From: Bradyrhizobium sp. AUGA SZCCT0158
GTDB lineage: Bacteria > Pseudomonadota > Alphaproteobacteria > Rhizobiales > Xanthobacteraceae
Direction: 5' to 3'
Assembly (NCBI RefSeq): GCF_018130065.1
Contig: NZ_JAFCME010000019.1
Span: forward strand, 58,015-122,014
DNA: 64,000 bases
Translations under genes and position numbers: made by a program
Notes under the pieces: generated by a model
What the model was told of the DNA's origin: nothing
What the model saw: only the letters and a program-made list of their open reading frames with translations
Databases searched by the model: none
Part shown: positions 35,240-44,685 of the stretch, one piece after another
How positions within the stretch are numbered: the first letter of the stretch is position 1
How the letters are laid out: each line of letters starts with the position of its first letter

Positions 35240-36076
35240 CTATCCCTGATCGAATGCCTTGCGCAGCGCGACATAGCCCTGCTGCTGCTGGGTCCAGTTG
35301 CGGCCGCCGGTGATGGCGCCGTCGACGACGAGATCGTGGCCGTTGATGAAAGAGGATTCGTCGCTGGCGAGGAACACCGCGGCATGCGCGATATCCTCAG
35401 GAAGGCCGGCGCGCGGGATCGGCTGCGCGGTCTTGTAGACCTCACGCATCATACCAGGGGTCTTTTCGGCGGCTTCCACCGAAAGGCCCAGCGCCTTGCC
35501 GAAGATGCCCGTCGCGATTGCGCCCGGCGAGATCGAATTGACGCGGATGTTCGATTCGCCTAGCTCCATCGCCGTGCATTTGGTGAGATGGATGACGGCG
35601 GCCTTGGCCGCGCCGTAGACCATCGATGACGAGAAGCCGGCAAGTCTGCCTGCGATACTGCCATTGTTGATGATGCTGCCGGAGCCCTGCTGGCGCATCT
35701 GGGGTGCTGCGTGCTTCATGCCGAGCATCACGCTGCGCACCAACGTCGCCATCGCCGCATCGAAGCGATCGACCTCGAGGCCTTCGATGCCGCCGGTCTG
35801 GGCCGGGCCGCCGGCGTTGTTGAACAGGCAATCGATCCTGCCGAACTTTTCCACGCAAAGCGCGATCAGCGCCTTCATCTGCTCCTCGACCGTGACATCG
35901 GTCTGACGAAAGATGCAGGCAGCGCCGAGTTTTTTGGCCAGCGCCTCGCCCTCCGGCGCGCGGCGTCCGGCGATGACGATCTTCGCGCCTTCGGCGACGA
36001 AAATTTCCGCGGTATGCAGCCCGATGCCGCTGGTCGCGCCGGTGATCACCGCGACCTTGCCGTCCAGCCGTCCCAT
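35240..36076 (-). CDS. SDR family oxidoreductase
   Basis: Classical short-chain dehydrogenase of 278 aa, somewhat longer than usual because of a C-terminal extension GGRNWTQQQQGYVALRKAFDQG. Motifs: TGATSGIGLHTA (nucleotide binding), FNNAGG, INNGSIAGR (catalytic Ser) and YGAAK (Tyr, Lys). The start has AAGGGGAT upstream. It lies between the serine hydrolase and cupin genes on the same strand. Substrate unknown. Confidence 0.88.
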   Translation of the reverse strand: MGRLDGKVAVITGATSGIGLHTAEIFVAEGAKIVIAGRRAPEGEALAKKLGAACIFRQTDVTVEEQMKALIALCVEKFGRIDCLFNNAGGPAQTGGIEGLEVDRFDAAMATLVRSVMLGMKHAAPQMRQQGSGSIINNGSIAGRLAGFSSSMVYGAAKAAVIHLTKCTAMELGESNIRVNSISPGAIATGIFGKALGLSVEAAEKTPGMMREVYKTAQPIPRAGLPEDIAHAAVFLASDESSFINGHDLVVDGAITGGRNWTQQQQGYVALRKAFDQG

Positions 36077-36109
36077 TTCACTTATCCCCTTTGCGAAACC
36101 TGAGAAATC

Positions 36110-37366
36110 CTAGTTGATGATCGCGGACTGGACCATGGTCCGGAACTGATTGCGCAGCATGATCCGCGCGCCGTCATCGACCTGCACCATGTAAATCGCG
36201 ATCAACTGTTCCTTGGGATCGATCCAGAACAGCGTGCCGGCGTTGCCGGCCCAGCCATATTCCCCGAGCGAGCCCGGCAAGGCGGCGTCGCCTACGCTGG
36301 TGCGAACCTCGAAGCCAAGACCAAAACCCAGCCCCGGCGGCCGGCCCGGCCGCGCCAGGGTATGATCCGCCGTCATGAAATCGACGGTCTTGTTGCCGAG
36401 CAGGCGCTTGCCGGCGAATTCGCCGCTATCGGCGAGCATGATCGCAAAGCGCAGGTAGTCGTCCATCGTGCTGGTGAGGCCGGCGCCGCCGGATTCGAAA
36501 CGGGGCTTTTGCGCCACGTCGAAGCGCGGCGTCATCGGCGGCGATTCGGGCATTTGCCAGGGCTGAGCGGCGCGATTGAGCTTGTCTGATGGCACAGAGA
36601 AGCCGGTGTCGGTCATGCCGAGCGGCGTCAGAATGCGCTCGTTCAGGAATTCGCCCAGTGTCTTTCCCGAGACGACTTCGACCACGCGCCCCAGCACGTC
36701 GGTCGACACCCCGTATTCCCAGCGCTCGCCGGGGGAGAACCGCAGCGGCAGCTTCGCTAGTTTCGCGACAAACTCTTCATTGCTGGCATCACGGCCGCCG
36801 ATCCTGGCCTCGATATAGGCCGCGTTGATCAATGATTTGCCGCGCGCGCCGTAGATCAGCCCGGAGGTGTGCCGCAACAGGTCCTGCACCGTCATCTCGC
36901 GGGCGGGATCGGTCAATTGCAGCACCGCCTTGCCGTTCTCGGTGGTCTCATTGCCCACCTTCATGCGGCCGATTTCCGGAATGAATTTCGAGACGGGATC
37001 GCTGACCTGCATCTTTCCCTCCTCGACCAGCATCATGGCCGCGACCGAGACGATCGGCTTGGTCATGGAATAGATGCGGAAGATCGAGTCCGGCCGCATC
37101 GGGTCTTTCGCAGCGCGGTCGCGGAAACCCATGGTCTTGTGCCAGGCGATCTTGCCGCGCCGCGCCACCAGCATCACGGCGCCCGGCACCAGCCCGGTTT
37201 CGACGTGTTTCTGGGTCACCGCCTCGATGCGTGCCAGCTGGCTGGAGGACAAGCCGACGTCTTCGGGCGTCACGGCCATAGGGAGCACCGGGTCCGCCCA
37301 ACCGTTCCCGGTAGCCACAAGGACAAAGAGAGCCGATGCGCCGAAAGCGCGAATGAGACGGTTCAT
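36110..37366 (-). CDS. Exported serine hydrolase, class C beta-lactamase family
   Basis: A 418-aa protein with a signal peptide (FGASALFVLVATGNGWA). Catalytic SxxK is SMTK at residues 100-103, with the tyrosine of the second motif in WEYGVSTDVLG and the HTSGLIYG segment. This fold covers esterases, D-aminopeptidases and true class C beta-lactamases; the YxN motif reads YGV, which argues for an esterase-like role and against AmpC. The ATG follows GGGAGGAATGG. It is the first of two or three genes on this strand (SDR next). Confidence 0.88.
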   Translation of the reverse strand: MNRLIRAFGASALFVLVATGNGWADPVLPMAVTPEDVGLSSSQLARIEAVTQKHVETGLVPGAVMLVARRGKIAWHKTMGFRDRAAKDPMRPDSIFRIYSMTKPIVSVAAMMLVEEGKMQVSDPVSKFIPEIGRMKVGNETTENGKAVLQLTDPAREMTVQDLLRHTSGLIYGARGKSLINAAYIEARIGGRDASNEEFVAKLAKLPLRFSPGERWEYGVSTDVLGRVVEVVSGKTLGEFLNERILTPLGMTDTGFSVPSDKLNRAAQPWQMPESPPMTPRFDVAQKPRFESGGAGLTSTMDDYLRFAIMLADSGEFAGKRLLGNKTVDFMTADHTLARPGRPPGLGFGLGFEVRTSVGDAALPGSLGEYGWAGNAGTLFWIDPKEQLIAIYMVQVDDGARIMLRNQFRTMVQSAIIN

Positions 37367-37537
37367 CCATTCCTCCCGTTTTTGTTGATGCCAATATTCC
37401 CGCCCGCCGGGAACAACGCAAGCAAGCTTATCGCGCTGACAGCGCCACGGCAGAACCCGCCTTATCGTTGCCGGCGGGCTCGAAATCCCCGGTTTCCGTT
37501 AGGGTCGGCCTTATTTTGGATTCGCTGATCACGTGAA

Positions 37538-38527
37538 GTGACAACACCGATGACGAAATTGATCGACGAGTTCAGGCACGGCTGGCAGGGAATTTCCCAG
37601 CCCTCACTGCTATTCAGCACCGGCTTTGCGGTCTGTTGCCTGGTTTTGGCGACCCTGGCGCGGTGGGGACTGGCCCAGATCCGTCCCGACGTGTTCTTCA
37701 CGCCGTATTTTCCGGCGGTGTTCTTTGCCACCGCCTTTGGCGGCTTCCGGATCGGGATCGCAACGGCGCTCGCCGGCGGCGCGCTTGGCGTCGCCGTCAA
37801 TTTCAGCGACGCCGTAACCGATTCCGCCCGCCTGGCGCTGCTGCTGATTTTCTGGGCGGTGTGCGGCATCACGATATGGGGTGTCGAGCACTACCGGACC
37901 ATCGTCGCGCAACAGCGGCAGATCGCCAAGCGCCTGATCGAGGAAGAAGAATATCGCAAGCTGATCGTCGAAGAGCTGCAGCACCGGCTGAAGAACAAGA
38001 CATCGACGATCCACGCCGTTCTGCACCAGGTCTTGCACGAAGAACCGCAGGCCTGGAGCAGCATCGATCACCGGATCCGCGCGCTGTCGGCAACCGACGA
38101 TCTGATCGCACGGATCGATGGCAGCGGCTGTGATATCAAGGACTTGCTGCGCTCCGAACTCGGGCCTTACGGCCATGTCCGGTTCAACCTGAATGGCGAT
38201 CCGCTATTCCTTCCGGCCAAGTTGGCGGTCAGCCTGGCGCTGATCTTCCACGAATTGGCCACCAATGCCGGGAAGTACGGCGCGTTTTCCGCTGCGAATG
38301 GCATGCTGCAGGTGTCGTGGACGGTGTCGGACGACAAACTCAATGTGGCATGGCTCAAGATCACCTGGGACGAAACCGAGGGGCCCGCGGTCGAAAAAAT
38401 CGGAGCGCCGGGCTTCGGCACCAAGCTGTTGCAATCGGCACTGCGCTCGTTCGACGGCAAGACCGAAGTCAGTTTCCTGAAGACCGGCGTTCACTGCACG
38501 ATGCAGTGTCGCATCCCCGCGAGCTGA
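37538..38527 (+). CDS. Membrane sensor histidine kinase, HWE/HisKA_2 type
   Basis: A 329-aa kinase. The first 125 residues hold several membrane helices of a DUF4118-like sensor (LLFSTGFAVCCLVLATLARW, TALAGGALGVAVNFSDA). The phosphoacceptor His lies in EELQHRLKNKTSTIHAVL (about residue 148), the N-box in FHELATNAGKYGAFS, and a GFGTKLL segment closes the ATP site. Starts at GTG 37538 or ATG 37550 are both possible; neither has a clear ribosome site. No response regulator is next to it; two GGDEF-EAL genes follow. Confidence 0.85.
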   Translation: MTTPMTKLIDEFRHGWQGISQPSLLFSTGFAVCCLVLATLARWGLAQIRPDVFFTPYFPAVFFATAFGGFRIGIATALAGGALGVAVNFSDAVTDSARLALLLIFWAVCGITIWGVEHYRTIVAQQRQIAKRLIEEEEYRKLIVEELQHRLKNKTSTIHAVLHQVLHEEPQAWSSIDHRIRALSATDDLIARIDGSGCDIKDLLRSELGPYGHVRFNLNGDPLFLPAKLAVSLALIFHELATNAGKYGAFSAANGMLQVSWTVSDDKLNVAWLKITWDETEGPAVEKIGAPGFGTKLLQSALRSFDGKTEVSFLKTGVHCTMQCRIPAS

Positions 38528-38708
38528 ACGCGGCTGCACAACCTAAAGGCACAATTCGCAATTACTGCAAGCAGCCGAAGCCCGAATTGAGATTCTGTTA
38601 ATGACGATTGCGGCCGTAACGTCCGAAAGCGCCAACTTGTAGGAGTGTCGCGGTTTTTCACAGTTCCACTTAACCAAAATTAGAAGGGACTTTGCCAAGC
38701 TCCGCGGC

Positions 38709-40538
38709 ATGCATAGTCCCTATAAACATGACCTTCAGGCGGCCGCGACCGAGGCCGGTAATGAAGGCGCTTTTGATACCGAATTGAGCATTCTGCGGGA
38801 TATCCTCAGATTGCTTCCGACAGCCGTGACGGTTCAGGACGAGCAAGGCGAGTTCCTGCTGGTGAACGACGCCGCCGCGACGTTATTGCAGATGGCCGCG
38901 GCAGCGCCTGCGCCCTCGCAATTGAGCGATCGCCAGGAGACCTGCCTCGAGTTGCTCCGCAGCGGCCACGCGGCCACACTGGAAGAGGCCGTGACATCAG
39001 GTCCGGCCAAGCACGTATTTCTCACCTCACACCGGCCGATCCAGATCGCCGGACGTAATTTGCTTCTCTCGAATTCCGCCGATATCACCGATCAGAAGGC
39101 GTTCGAGGACGCGCTGTTCCGCTCGGCCTATTATGACGAACTAACGGGGTTGCCGACCCGGCGGGTGATCGAACACCGCGTCAACACGCTGCTCACACGC
39201 GACAGCGCCCAAGGTCCCTTACAAGTTCATTTGCAACAAGGCCATTTTCAGCAAGATAATGTCCACGGCCACTTCGCGCTCGCGTTTCTCGACGTCGATA
39301 ATTTCAAGCACATCAACGACTATTACGGTCACGCGATCGGCGACGCCTTGCTGGTCGAAATGGCCAAGCGGCTGGGCATGGATTTGCGCGAATCCGACAT
39401 CCTGTCGCGGATCAGCGGCGACGAGTTCATGCTGCTGCTCAATCCGGTCCAGAGCGAGAGCGAAGTCGCCGAATACATCCGTTTCATCCTGCAACGGCTG
39501 AAGGCACCGTTCTTCATCGACGAATCGGAGATATTCGCCTCGACGTCGATCGGCGTCAGCCTTTATCCCGAGCACGGCAAGACCTACGACGCGCTACGAC
39601 AGAATGCCGATATCGCGATGTACCGCGTCAAGAACGGCAGCAAAGGCGGGGCAGCGTTCTTCGACTCCAGCATGGAGCGCGAGGCGCTGGCGCGGATGAA
39701 GGTCGAACAATCGCTGCGGCTGGCTATTCTGGAAAAGCGCTTTTGCTGCGCGTTCCAGACCAAGGTCGATATCCGCAGCAAGGCGGTCACGGGCATCGAG
39801 GCGCTGGTGCGGCTCAGGGACGATGAGGGCGTGATTCAGGCTCCCGGCACCTTCATCAACCTCGCCGTCGAACTGGGGTTGATCGACGAACTGACCCACC
39901 TGGTGCTGGCGGAGATCGTCAAGTCGATCGACCTGATCAACGAGACCTTCGGTCCCGATACCACGATCAGCATCAACGTCGCGGCCAAGCAGGCCGGCAA
40001 TCCCGAATTCATGCGGCCGTTCGCGCAGGCGCTGGAGGCCACCGGATTTCCGAAGCGCTTCATGATCGAGGTGACCGAAGACGCTTTTGTCACCAAGACG
40101 CATTTCCAGGATGAAATCCTGCCGATCTTCCGCAAACTCGGCGTCGGCATCTCGATCGACGATTTCGGCATCGGCTATTCCTCGCTGTCGGCGCTGGCCG
40201 ACATCACCGCCGACGAAATCAAGATCGATCGTTCCTTCATTACCGACATCCATCTGCGGCCGCGCAGCCAGGGCATTTTGCGGGCGATCGAATCGCTGAG
40301 CGAAGCGCTCGGCATGACCGTGATCGCCGAAGGCCTCGAAACCTTCGAGGAACTGGCCTATCTGCAGGCCGCGACCAAGATCCGCTATGCGCAGGGCTAT
40401 TACTTCTCCAAGCCGATCTTCCTGGAAGACCTCAGGCCGGCGGCACCGCTCGCCAGCGAAACGCGCGCCAGCCTGTCGAGCCGCCCGGCACAGGAAACCC
40501 GCCCGGCGTTTTCCCGCGCCAGCGGCTATCGCCGCTGA
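38709..40538 (+). CDS. PAS-GGDEF-EAL cyclic-di-GMP signalling protein
   Basis: A 609-aa soluble protein: a short PAS-like sensor (about 28-130; TAVTVQDEQGEFLLVNDAAA), a GGDEF domain whose active-site motif reads SGDEF (236-240) with an RxxD inhibitory site RESD at 227-230, and an EAL domain. All phosphodiesterase residues are present: EAL at 364-366, N423 in SINV, Glu in EVTE, DDFG at 484-487, Lys505 in EIKID and AEGLE. It probably degrades cyclic-di-GMP; the first-Gly substitution in GGDEF is tolerated in some cyclases. No ribosome site is clear at the start. Confidence 0.92.
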   Translation: MHSPYKHDLQAAATEAGNEGAFDTELSILRDILRLLPTAVTVQDEQGEFLLVNDAAATLLQMAAAAPAPSQLSDRQETCLELLRSGHAATLEEAVTSGPAKHVFLTSHRPIQIAGRNLLLSNSADITDQKAFEDALFRSAYYDELTGLPTRRVIEHRVNTLLTRDSAQGPLQVHLQQGHFQQDNVHGHFALAFLDVDNFKHINDYYGHAIGDALLVEMAKRLGMDLRESDILSRISGDEFMLLLNPVQSESEVAEYIRFILQRLKAPFFIDESEIFASTSIGVSLYPEHGKTYDALRQNADIAMYRVKNGSKGGAAFFDSSMEREALARMKVEQSLRLAILEKRFCCAFQTKVDIRSKAVTGIEALVRLRDDEGVIQAPGTFINLAVELGLIDELTHLVLAEIVKSIDLINETFGPDTTISINVAAKQAGNPEFMRPFAQALEATGFPKRFMIEVTEDAFVTKTHFQDEILPIFRKLGVGISIDDFGIGYSSLSALADITADEIKIDRSFITDIHLRPRSQGILRAIESLSEALGMTVIAEGLETFEELAYLQAATKIRYAQGYYFSKPIFLEDLRPAAPLASETRASLSSRPAQETRPAFSRASGYRR

Positions 40539-40736
40539 GGCAGCCTTAGCCAGTGTCCGCCCAACCCCGCTCGTTGCACCATAAGATAGACACCACCATG
40601 CGCTGCGTGCGGCCAGCCATGCGCGTAGCGCTGCCGTAAAACGGCATTCAGGGGCGCGATTAAATCTTAGGTAACCGGATTTCCTAACGGCTTATGACAT
40701 GAGCGCGTCGTATGAAGTTCCCGGGGAGAAGGGGGA

Positions 40737-43700
40737 ATGCGCGTTCTGTTTCGCGACCTGAATAGCATGGTGTCCCGAGCTGCGGCGGCCAGCCGGCGTC
40801 TCGGCACGACGATCCGTGGTCCGGTGCTGTGGCTGACCGTTTGCGGGGCGCTGCTGGTTACGGCGATTTTCGCCGGCACGATCATGATGGTCGCGGAATT
40901 TCGCGAGCGCGCGCTGGCCAACAGCGAACGCGAACTGCAAAACACCGTCCTGCTGCTCACCCGTCACTTCGACCAGCAATTCGAGGACTCCGACACCATC
41001 GCAGCCGACGTGATCGTCCGGCTGCGGATTCCCGGCATCGCTTCACCGCAGGCGTTCAGGGAATTGATTTCGAGTTCGGAATCCCACGAAATCCTCCGAT
41101 CCAAAGCCGGTGTCCTGTCCTATCTTGGCGACATTTCGATCTATGACGCTGACGGCAACATCATCAATTGGTCGCGACCGTTACCGACGCCGGCCCTTAA
41201 CATCTCCGAACGCGCCTACTTCCAGTCCTTTAAATTCAATCCGCAATCACCTTCGATCCAGACCGAGGGGCTTCGCAGCCTTATCAGCGGCAGTCTGAAC
41301 ACGGTCGTCGCCCATCGGCTGACCGGCGAAGATGGTGTCTTTCTCGGCGTGATGACGCGGCGCATCGACCCTTCCAACTACGTGAAGTTCTTTGCTTCCG
41401 TCGCGATCGGAGCGGACGCCGCCGTTTCGATGTTTCACACCGACGGCACCCTGCTGGCGCGACATCCGCGCGCCGAGCACCTGGTCGGACAGAAATTCAG
41501 ATCGGCGCCGCTGCTGCAGCGCGTCCTGACGCAGGGCGGTCAGCAGACGCTGCGCGTCAAAAGCCCGATCGACAACAGGGACCGGCTGGGGTCTGCGGCC
41601 CAGTTGAGCCGCTTCCCGATCATCGTCGTCGCAACCAATTCGATAACCGCCGCGCTTGCCGATTGGGAGGCCCAGACCAGGTTCCTGGTCAGCGCCGCCA
41701 TACTGGCGGCATCGACGATCGCGTTGATCCTGTTCCTCATCATCCGGCAGATGACCCGGCAAAGCAGGGAGGCGCAGCAACGGCTGGAATCGGAACGGCA
41801 CCGGCTCGACACAGCGCTCAACAACATGATCCAGGGCCTGGTGATGTACGACGCGTCCGCGCGCATCGTCACCGTCAACCAGCGCTACATCGACATGTTC
41901 AACCTGTCGCCGGACATCGTAAAGCCCGGCTGCCATTTCTCCGACCTGATCCAGCACCGCAAGGACAAGGAAGCCTTTAGCGGCGACGTCAAGGAATTCT
42001 GTTCCGGCGTTTTGCGCAATGTTGCCCAGGGCCGGATCGATCAGAGCATGATGCTTTGCCCGGACGGGCGAAGCTTCCTGGCCGTCAGCCGGCCGCTGGC
42101 GCATGGCTGCTGGATCGCCACCATCGAAGACGTCACGGAGCGGCGCAAACTCGAGCAGGAACGCGACCGCAACCATGCTTTCCTGAGCCAGATCATCGAT
42201 CACATCCCCTCGCAGATCACCGTGAAGGGCGCCAAGGATCGCCGCTACCTGCTGGCCAATCGCGTGGCCGAGACTCAATTCGGCATTTCCCGCGACAGCA
42301 TCATCGGCAAAACCGCCTTCGATATATTTCCGCAAGCGTCCGCCGAGATCGTCACGGCCGACGACGACAAGGCGCTGCGATCCGCCGACGGCCTGTTCAA
42401 GGACGAGCATCTCTGGGAAACCCAGGCGATGGGCCGTCGCTACATCACCTCCAGACGGCTCGGCATTCGCAATCAGGCCGGCGAGCCCAGCTACATCGTC
42501 CATGTCGTCGAGGATGTTACCGAGCGGCGTCGCGCCGATGAAAAGATCGCCCATCTTGCGCATTACGACGCGCTGACCGACCTGCCGAACCGGGTACTGT
42601 TCCGCGAACAGATCGAGCGCGAGTTGCAGAAGGCCGTCGGCGGCGAACAATTCGCACTGCTCTATATCGATATCGACGAATTCAAGGGCATCAACGACTC
42701 GCTCGGGCATCATGTCGGCGACGAACTGTTGAAGGCCGTCGCGTCCCGTATCAAGGAGTGCCTCAAGCCGACCGATCTGATTGCGCGGCTCGGCGGCGAC
42801 GAATTCGCCGTGATCCAGACCGCGGTCGGCGACCGCGACGACGTCATCGAATTCGTGACGCGGATCCAGGAGGCGATCCGGCAGCCGCATCACTGCCTCG
42901 GCCATTACCTCTCGACCGACGCCAGCATCGGCATCGCGCGGGCGCCGCAGGACGGCACCGATCTCGACCAGCTGATCAAGAACGCCGATCTGGCGATGTA
43001 CGGCGCCAAGGCCGGAGGCCGCCGCACCCATCGTTTCTTCGAACCGGTCATGGATGCCCGCGCCAAGGCGCGGCTGACCATGGAGCAGGACCTGCGGCAG
43101 GCAATGGTCGATGGCGGCTTCGAAATTCACTATCAGCCGCTGCTCGACCTCGGCAGCAACGACGTGGCGGGCTGCGAGGCGCTGCTGCGCTGGTGCCACC
43201 CCGAGCGCGGCATGGTTTCGCCGGCGGAATTCATCCCGCTGGCGGAAGATATCGGCCTGATCAACGAGCTCGGCGATTGGGTGCTGCAGACGGCGTGCAT
43301 GGAGGCCGCAGGCTGGCCATCTCATGTGCGGCTGGCCGTCAACGTTTCGCCGGTCCAGTTGAGATCCCAGACGCTGGCGCTGCGGATCATGGGGGCGCTT
43401 GCTTCCTCCCGCCTGCCGCCGGACCGGCTGGAGATCGAAATCACCGAAGCCGTGTTGATCCATGACGATGAGACCGCGCTGGCGATCCTGCATCAGCTCC
43501 GCGACATCGGCGTACGCATCGCGCTCGACGATTTCGGCACCGGCTTCTCCTCGCTGAGCTATCTGAAGCGCTTCCCGTTCGACAAGATCAAGATCGACCG
43601 CTGCTTCGTCAGCGACATCGAGGTCGACGGCTCGGAGACGATCGTGCAGGCGGTGGTGAACATTGCGACTTCGCGCAACATGATCACGACCGCCGAGGGC

Positions 43701-43844
43701 GTCGAAACCGAACAGCAGAAGGCCTTGCTGAAGCGGCTCGGCTGCACCCAGATGCAGGGCTATCTGTTCAGTGCCCCCAAGCCGGCTGCCGAGGTGCGGC
43801 GGTTGATCGGCGTTGGCAGCGAAGCCGCGCTCGCTTCGGCCTGA
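40737..43844 (+). CDS. dCache-PAS-PAS-GGDEF-EAL transmembrane signalling protein
   Basis: A 1035-aa inner-membrane receptor. Two helices (about 28-52 and 318-338) flank a periplasmic dCache-like sensor with YFQSFKFNPQSP and LGVMTRRIDPSNY. Two PAS domains follow (about 355-475 and 480-600, the second ending VVEDVTERRRADEK), then a canonical GGDEF (RLGGDEFAV) and an EAL domain (CEALLRW, NVSPVQL, EITEAVL, DDFGTGFSSL, TAEGVET). The RxxD I-site position reads KPTD, so product inhibition may be weak. Both activities could be functional. Confidence 0.93.
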   Translation: MRVLFRDLNSMVSRAAAASRRLGTTIRGPVLWLTVCGALLVTAIFAGTIMMVAEFRERALANSERELQNTVLLLTRHFDQQFEDSDTIAADVIVRLRIPGIASPQAFRELISSSESHEILRSKAGVLSYLGDISIYDADGNIINWSRPLPTPALNISERAYFQSFKFNPQSPSIQTEGLRSLISGSLNTVVAHRLTGEDGVFLGVMTRRIDPSNYVKFFASVAIGADAAVSMFHTDGTLLARHPRAEHLVGQKFRSAPLLQRVLTQGGQQTLRVKSPIDNRDRLGSAAQLSRFPIIVVATNSITAALADWEAQTRFLVSAAILAASTIALILFLIIRQMTRQSREAQQRLESERHRLDTALNNMIQGLVMYDASARIVTVNQRYIDMFNLSPDIVKPGCHFSDLIQHRKDKEAFSGDVKEFCSGVLRNVAQGRIDQSMMLCPDGRSFLAVSRPLAHGCWIATIEDVTERRKLEQERDRNHAFLSQIIDHIPSQITVKGAKDRRYLLANRVAETQFGISRDSIIGKTAFDIFPQASAEIVTADDDKALRSADGLFKDEHLWETQAMGRRYITSRRLGIRNQAGEPSYIVHVVEDVTERRRADEKIAHLAHYDALTDLPNRVLFREQIERELQKAVGGEQFALLYIDIDEFKGINDSLGHHVGDELLKAVASRIKECLKPTDLIARLGGDEFAVIQTAVGDRDDVIEFVTRIQEAIRQPHHCLGHYLSTDASIGIARAPQDGTDLDQLIKNADLAMYGAKAGGRRTHRFFEPVMDARAKARLTMEQDLRQAMVDGGFEIHYQPLLDLGSNDVAGCEALLRWCHPERGMVSPAEFIPLAEDIGLINELGDWVLQTACMEAAGWPSHVRLAVNVSPVQLRSQTLALRIMGALASSRLPPDRLEIEITEAVLIHDDETALAILHQLRDIGVRIALDDFGTGFSSLSYLKRFPFDKIKIDRCFVSDIEVDGSETIVQAVVNIATSRNMITTAEGVETEQQKALLKRLGCTQMQGYLFSAPKPAAEVRRLIGVGSEAALASA

Positions 43845-43868
43845 ACCGCGATGTCTACCGGCGCGACC

Positions 43869-44048
43869 CTACGCAGCCAGGCGGCCCCGATTGTTCTCGG
43901 CGAGGATGGGGCGGATCATCCGGCCGAAACGCTCGGCCTCCTCGTCGTGCAAATAGCCGGACAGGCAGAACGAATGGCAGCCAGCATCGATGAATTGCTG
44001 CAGCGTATCCGCGCATTGCGCGGGATTGCCGACGACGGCGATGCCGGC
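43869..44048 (-). pseudogene. Duplicated C-terminal fragment of the SsuD-like LLM gene
   Basis: The last 59 codons of the LLM monooxygenase at 44686-45765 are repeated here, in the same orientation and frame (GIAVVGNPAQ to ENNRGRLAA) and with its own TAG stop. Nothing of the catalytic barrel precedes it; upstream the frame runs into unrelated sequence and opens at a GTG at 44096 overlapping the stop of the next gene. It is a remnant without independent function. Confidence 0.85.
43871..44048. repeat. 178-bp direct repeat, left copy
   Basis: Aligned without gaps to 44688-44865, with three mismatches that I can count (GGCGGAT/GGCGAAT, GGCAGCC/GGCAACC, GAATTGC/GAATCGC). The two copies flank about 640 bases holding one unrecognised gene. 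Confidence 0.93.
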
Positions 44049-44092
44049 GGTATCGACAACAAGGCGTAGAGTGGCGCTGCCTACCTGCGATG

Positions 44093-44578
44093 TCACGATC
44101 GTTCCCTCATCGGATCGGTTTCGTAAACGGATTCATGCAATGCAAAAATGCGCGGGCCGATCGGATCGCCATCCTTGTCGACCTCAAACAGCCCCCATGA
44201 GAAATTCTGCAGCTCCTCCTCAGTAAACATCGGATCTTCCAACAGGTAACAAAGCTGGAATAGAAACTCCGATTGCACACCACGCACGATGTTGACGAGT
44301 TCTTTTGCCGAGACTCCTTTCTCAAGGCACGTCTTTAATGCGTGGGCGACAGGGGCATGAGACCCATCATGATCTCGCTCCGCGGCCTGTCTCCAGCGCT
44401 GTATCCACTCCTCATCGCCAGTGCGAACGACCTGGCTCCAGGCCTGTCTCAGAAACAGGAACCGTTGAAGCTGGGGAATTCCCTCATCAAGCTGGGACCT
44501 CGCCCAGGACTCTGGCGCCTTGGCGCCATATTTCGCAAATAGCGCTGTCAATTCTTTCAGATTGTCCGGGGTGTACAT
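44093..44578 (-). CDS. Protein of unknown function inside the direct-repeat insert
   Basis: A 161-aa acidic, soluble protein that I cannot assign to a named family. It has a helical N-terminus (MYTPDNLKELTALFAKYGAK), a middle rich in Arg, Gln and Trp (LRQAWSQVVRTGDEEWIQRW) and a C-terminal NFSWGLFEVDKDGDPIGPRI. The style resembles small stand-alone immunity or SMI1-like proteins, but there is no decisive motif. GC content is visibly lower than in neighbouring genes, and the gene is bounded by the 178-bp repeats. CGAGGC precedes the ATG. Confidence 0.7.
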   Translation of the reverse strand: MYTPDNLKELTALFAKYGAKAPESWARSQLDEGIPQLQRFLFLRQAWSQVVRTGDEEWIQRWRQAAERDHDGSHAPVAHALKTCLEKGVSAKELVNIVRGVQSEFLFQLCYLLEDPMFTEEELQNFSWGLFEVDKDGDPIGPRIFALHESVYETDPMRERS

Positions 44579-44685
44579 TTGTTTGCCTCGTTGGGCGCAA
44601 GTAGGGCTTGAGCTTCATCACGAACCAAAAAGCGTCTGACGCGCGATGATCTATTGGAAGAACCGCACGCTATCGAACCTCACTA

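Noticed and set aside
36110..37366. AmpC-type beta-lactamase resistance gene
   Set aside because: SxxK is present, but the YxN motif reads YGV and the sequence fits the broad esterase/serine hydrolase group.
41247..43493. 748-codon open frame antisense to the large GGDEF-EAL gene
   Set aside because: No domain and no ribosome site; the opposite strand is clearly a real gene.
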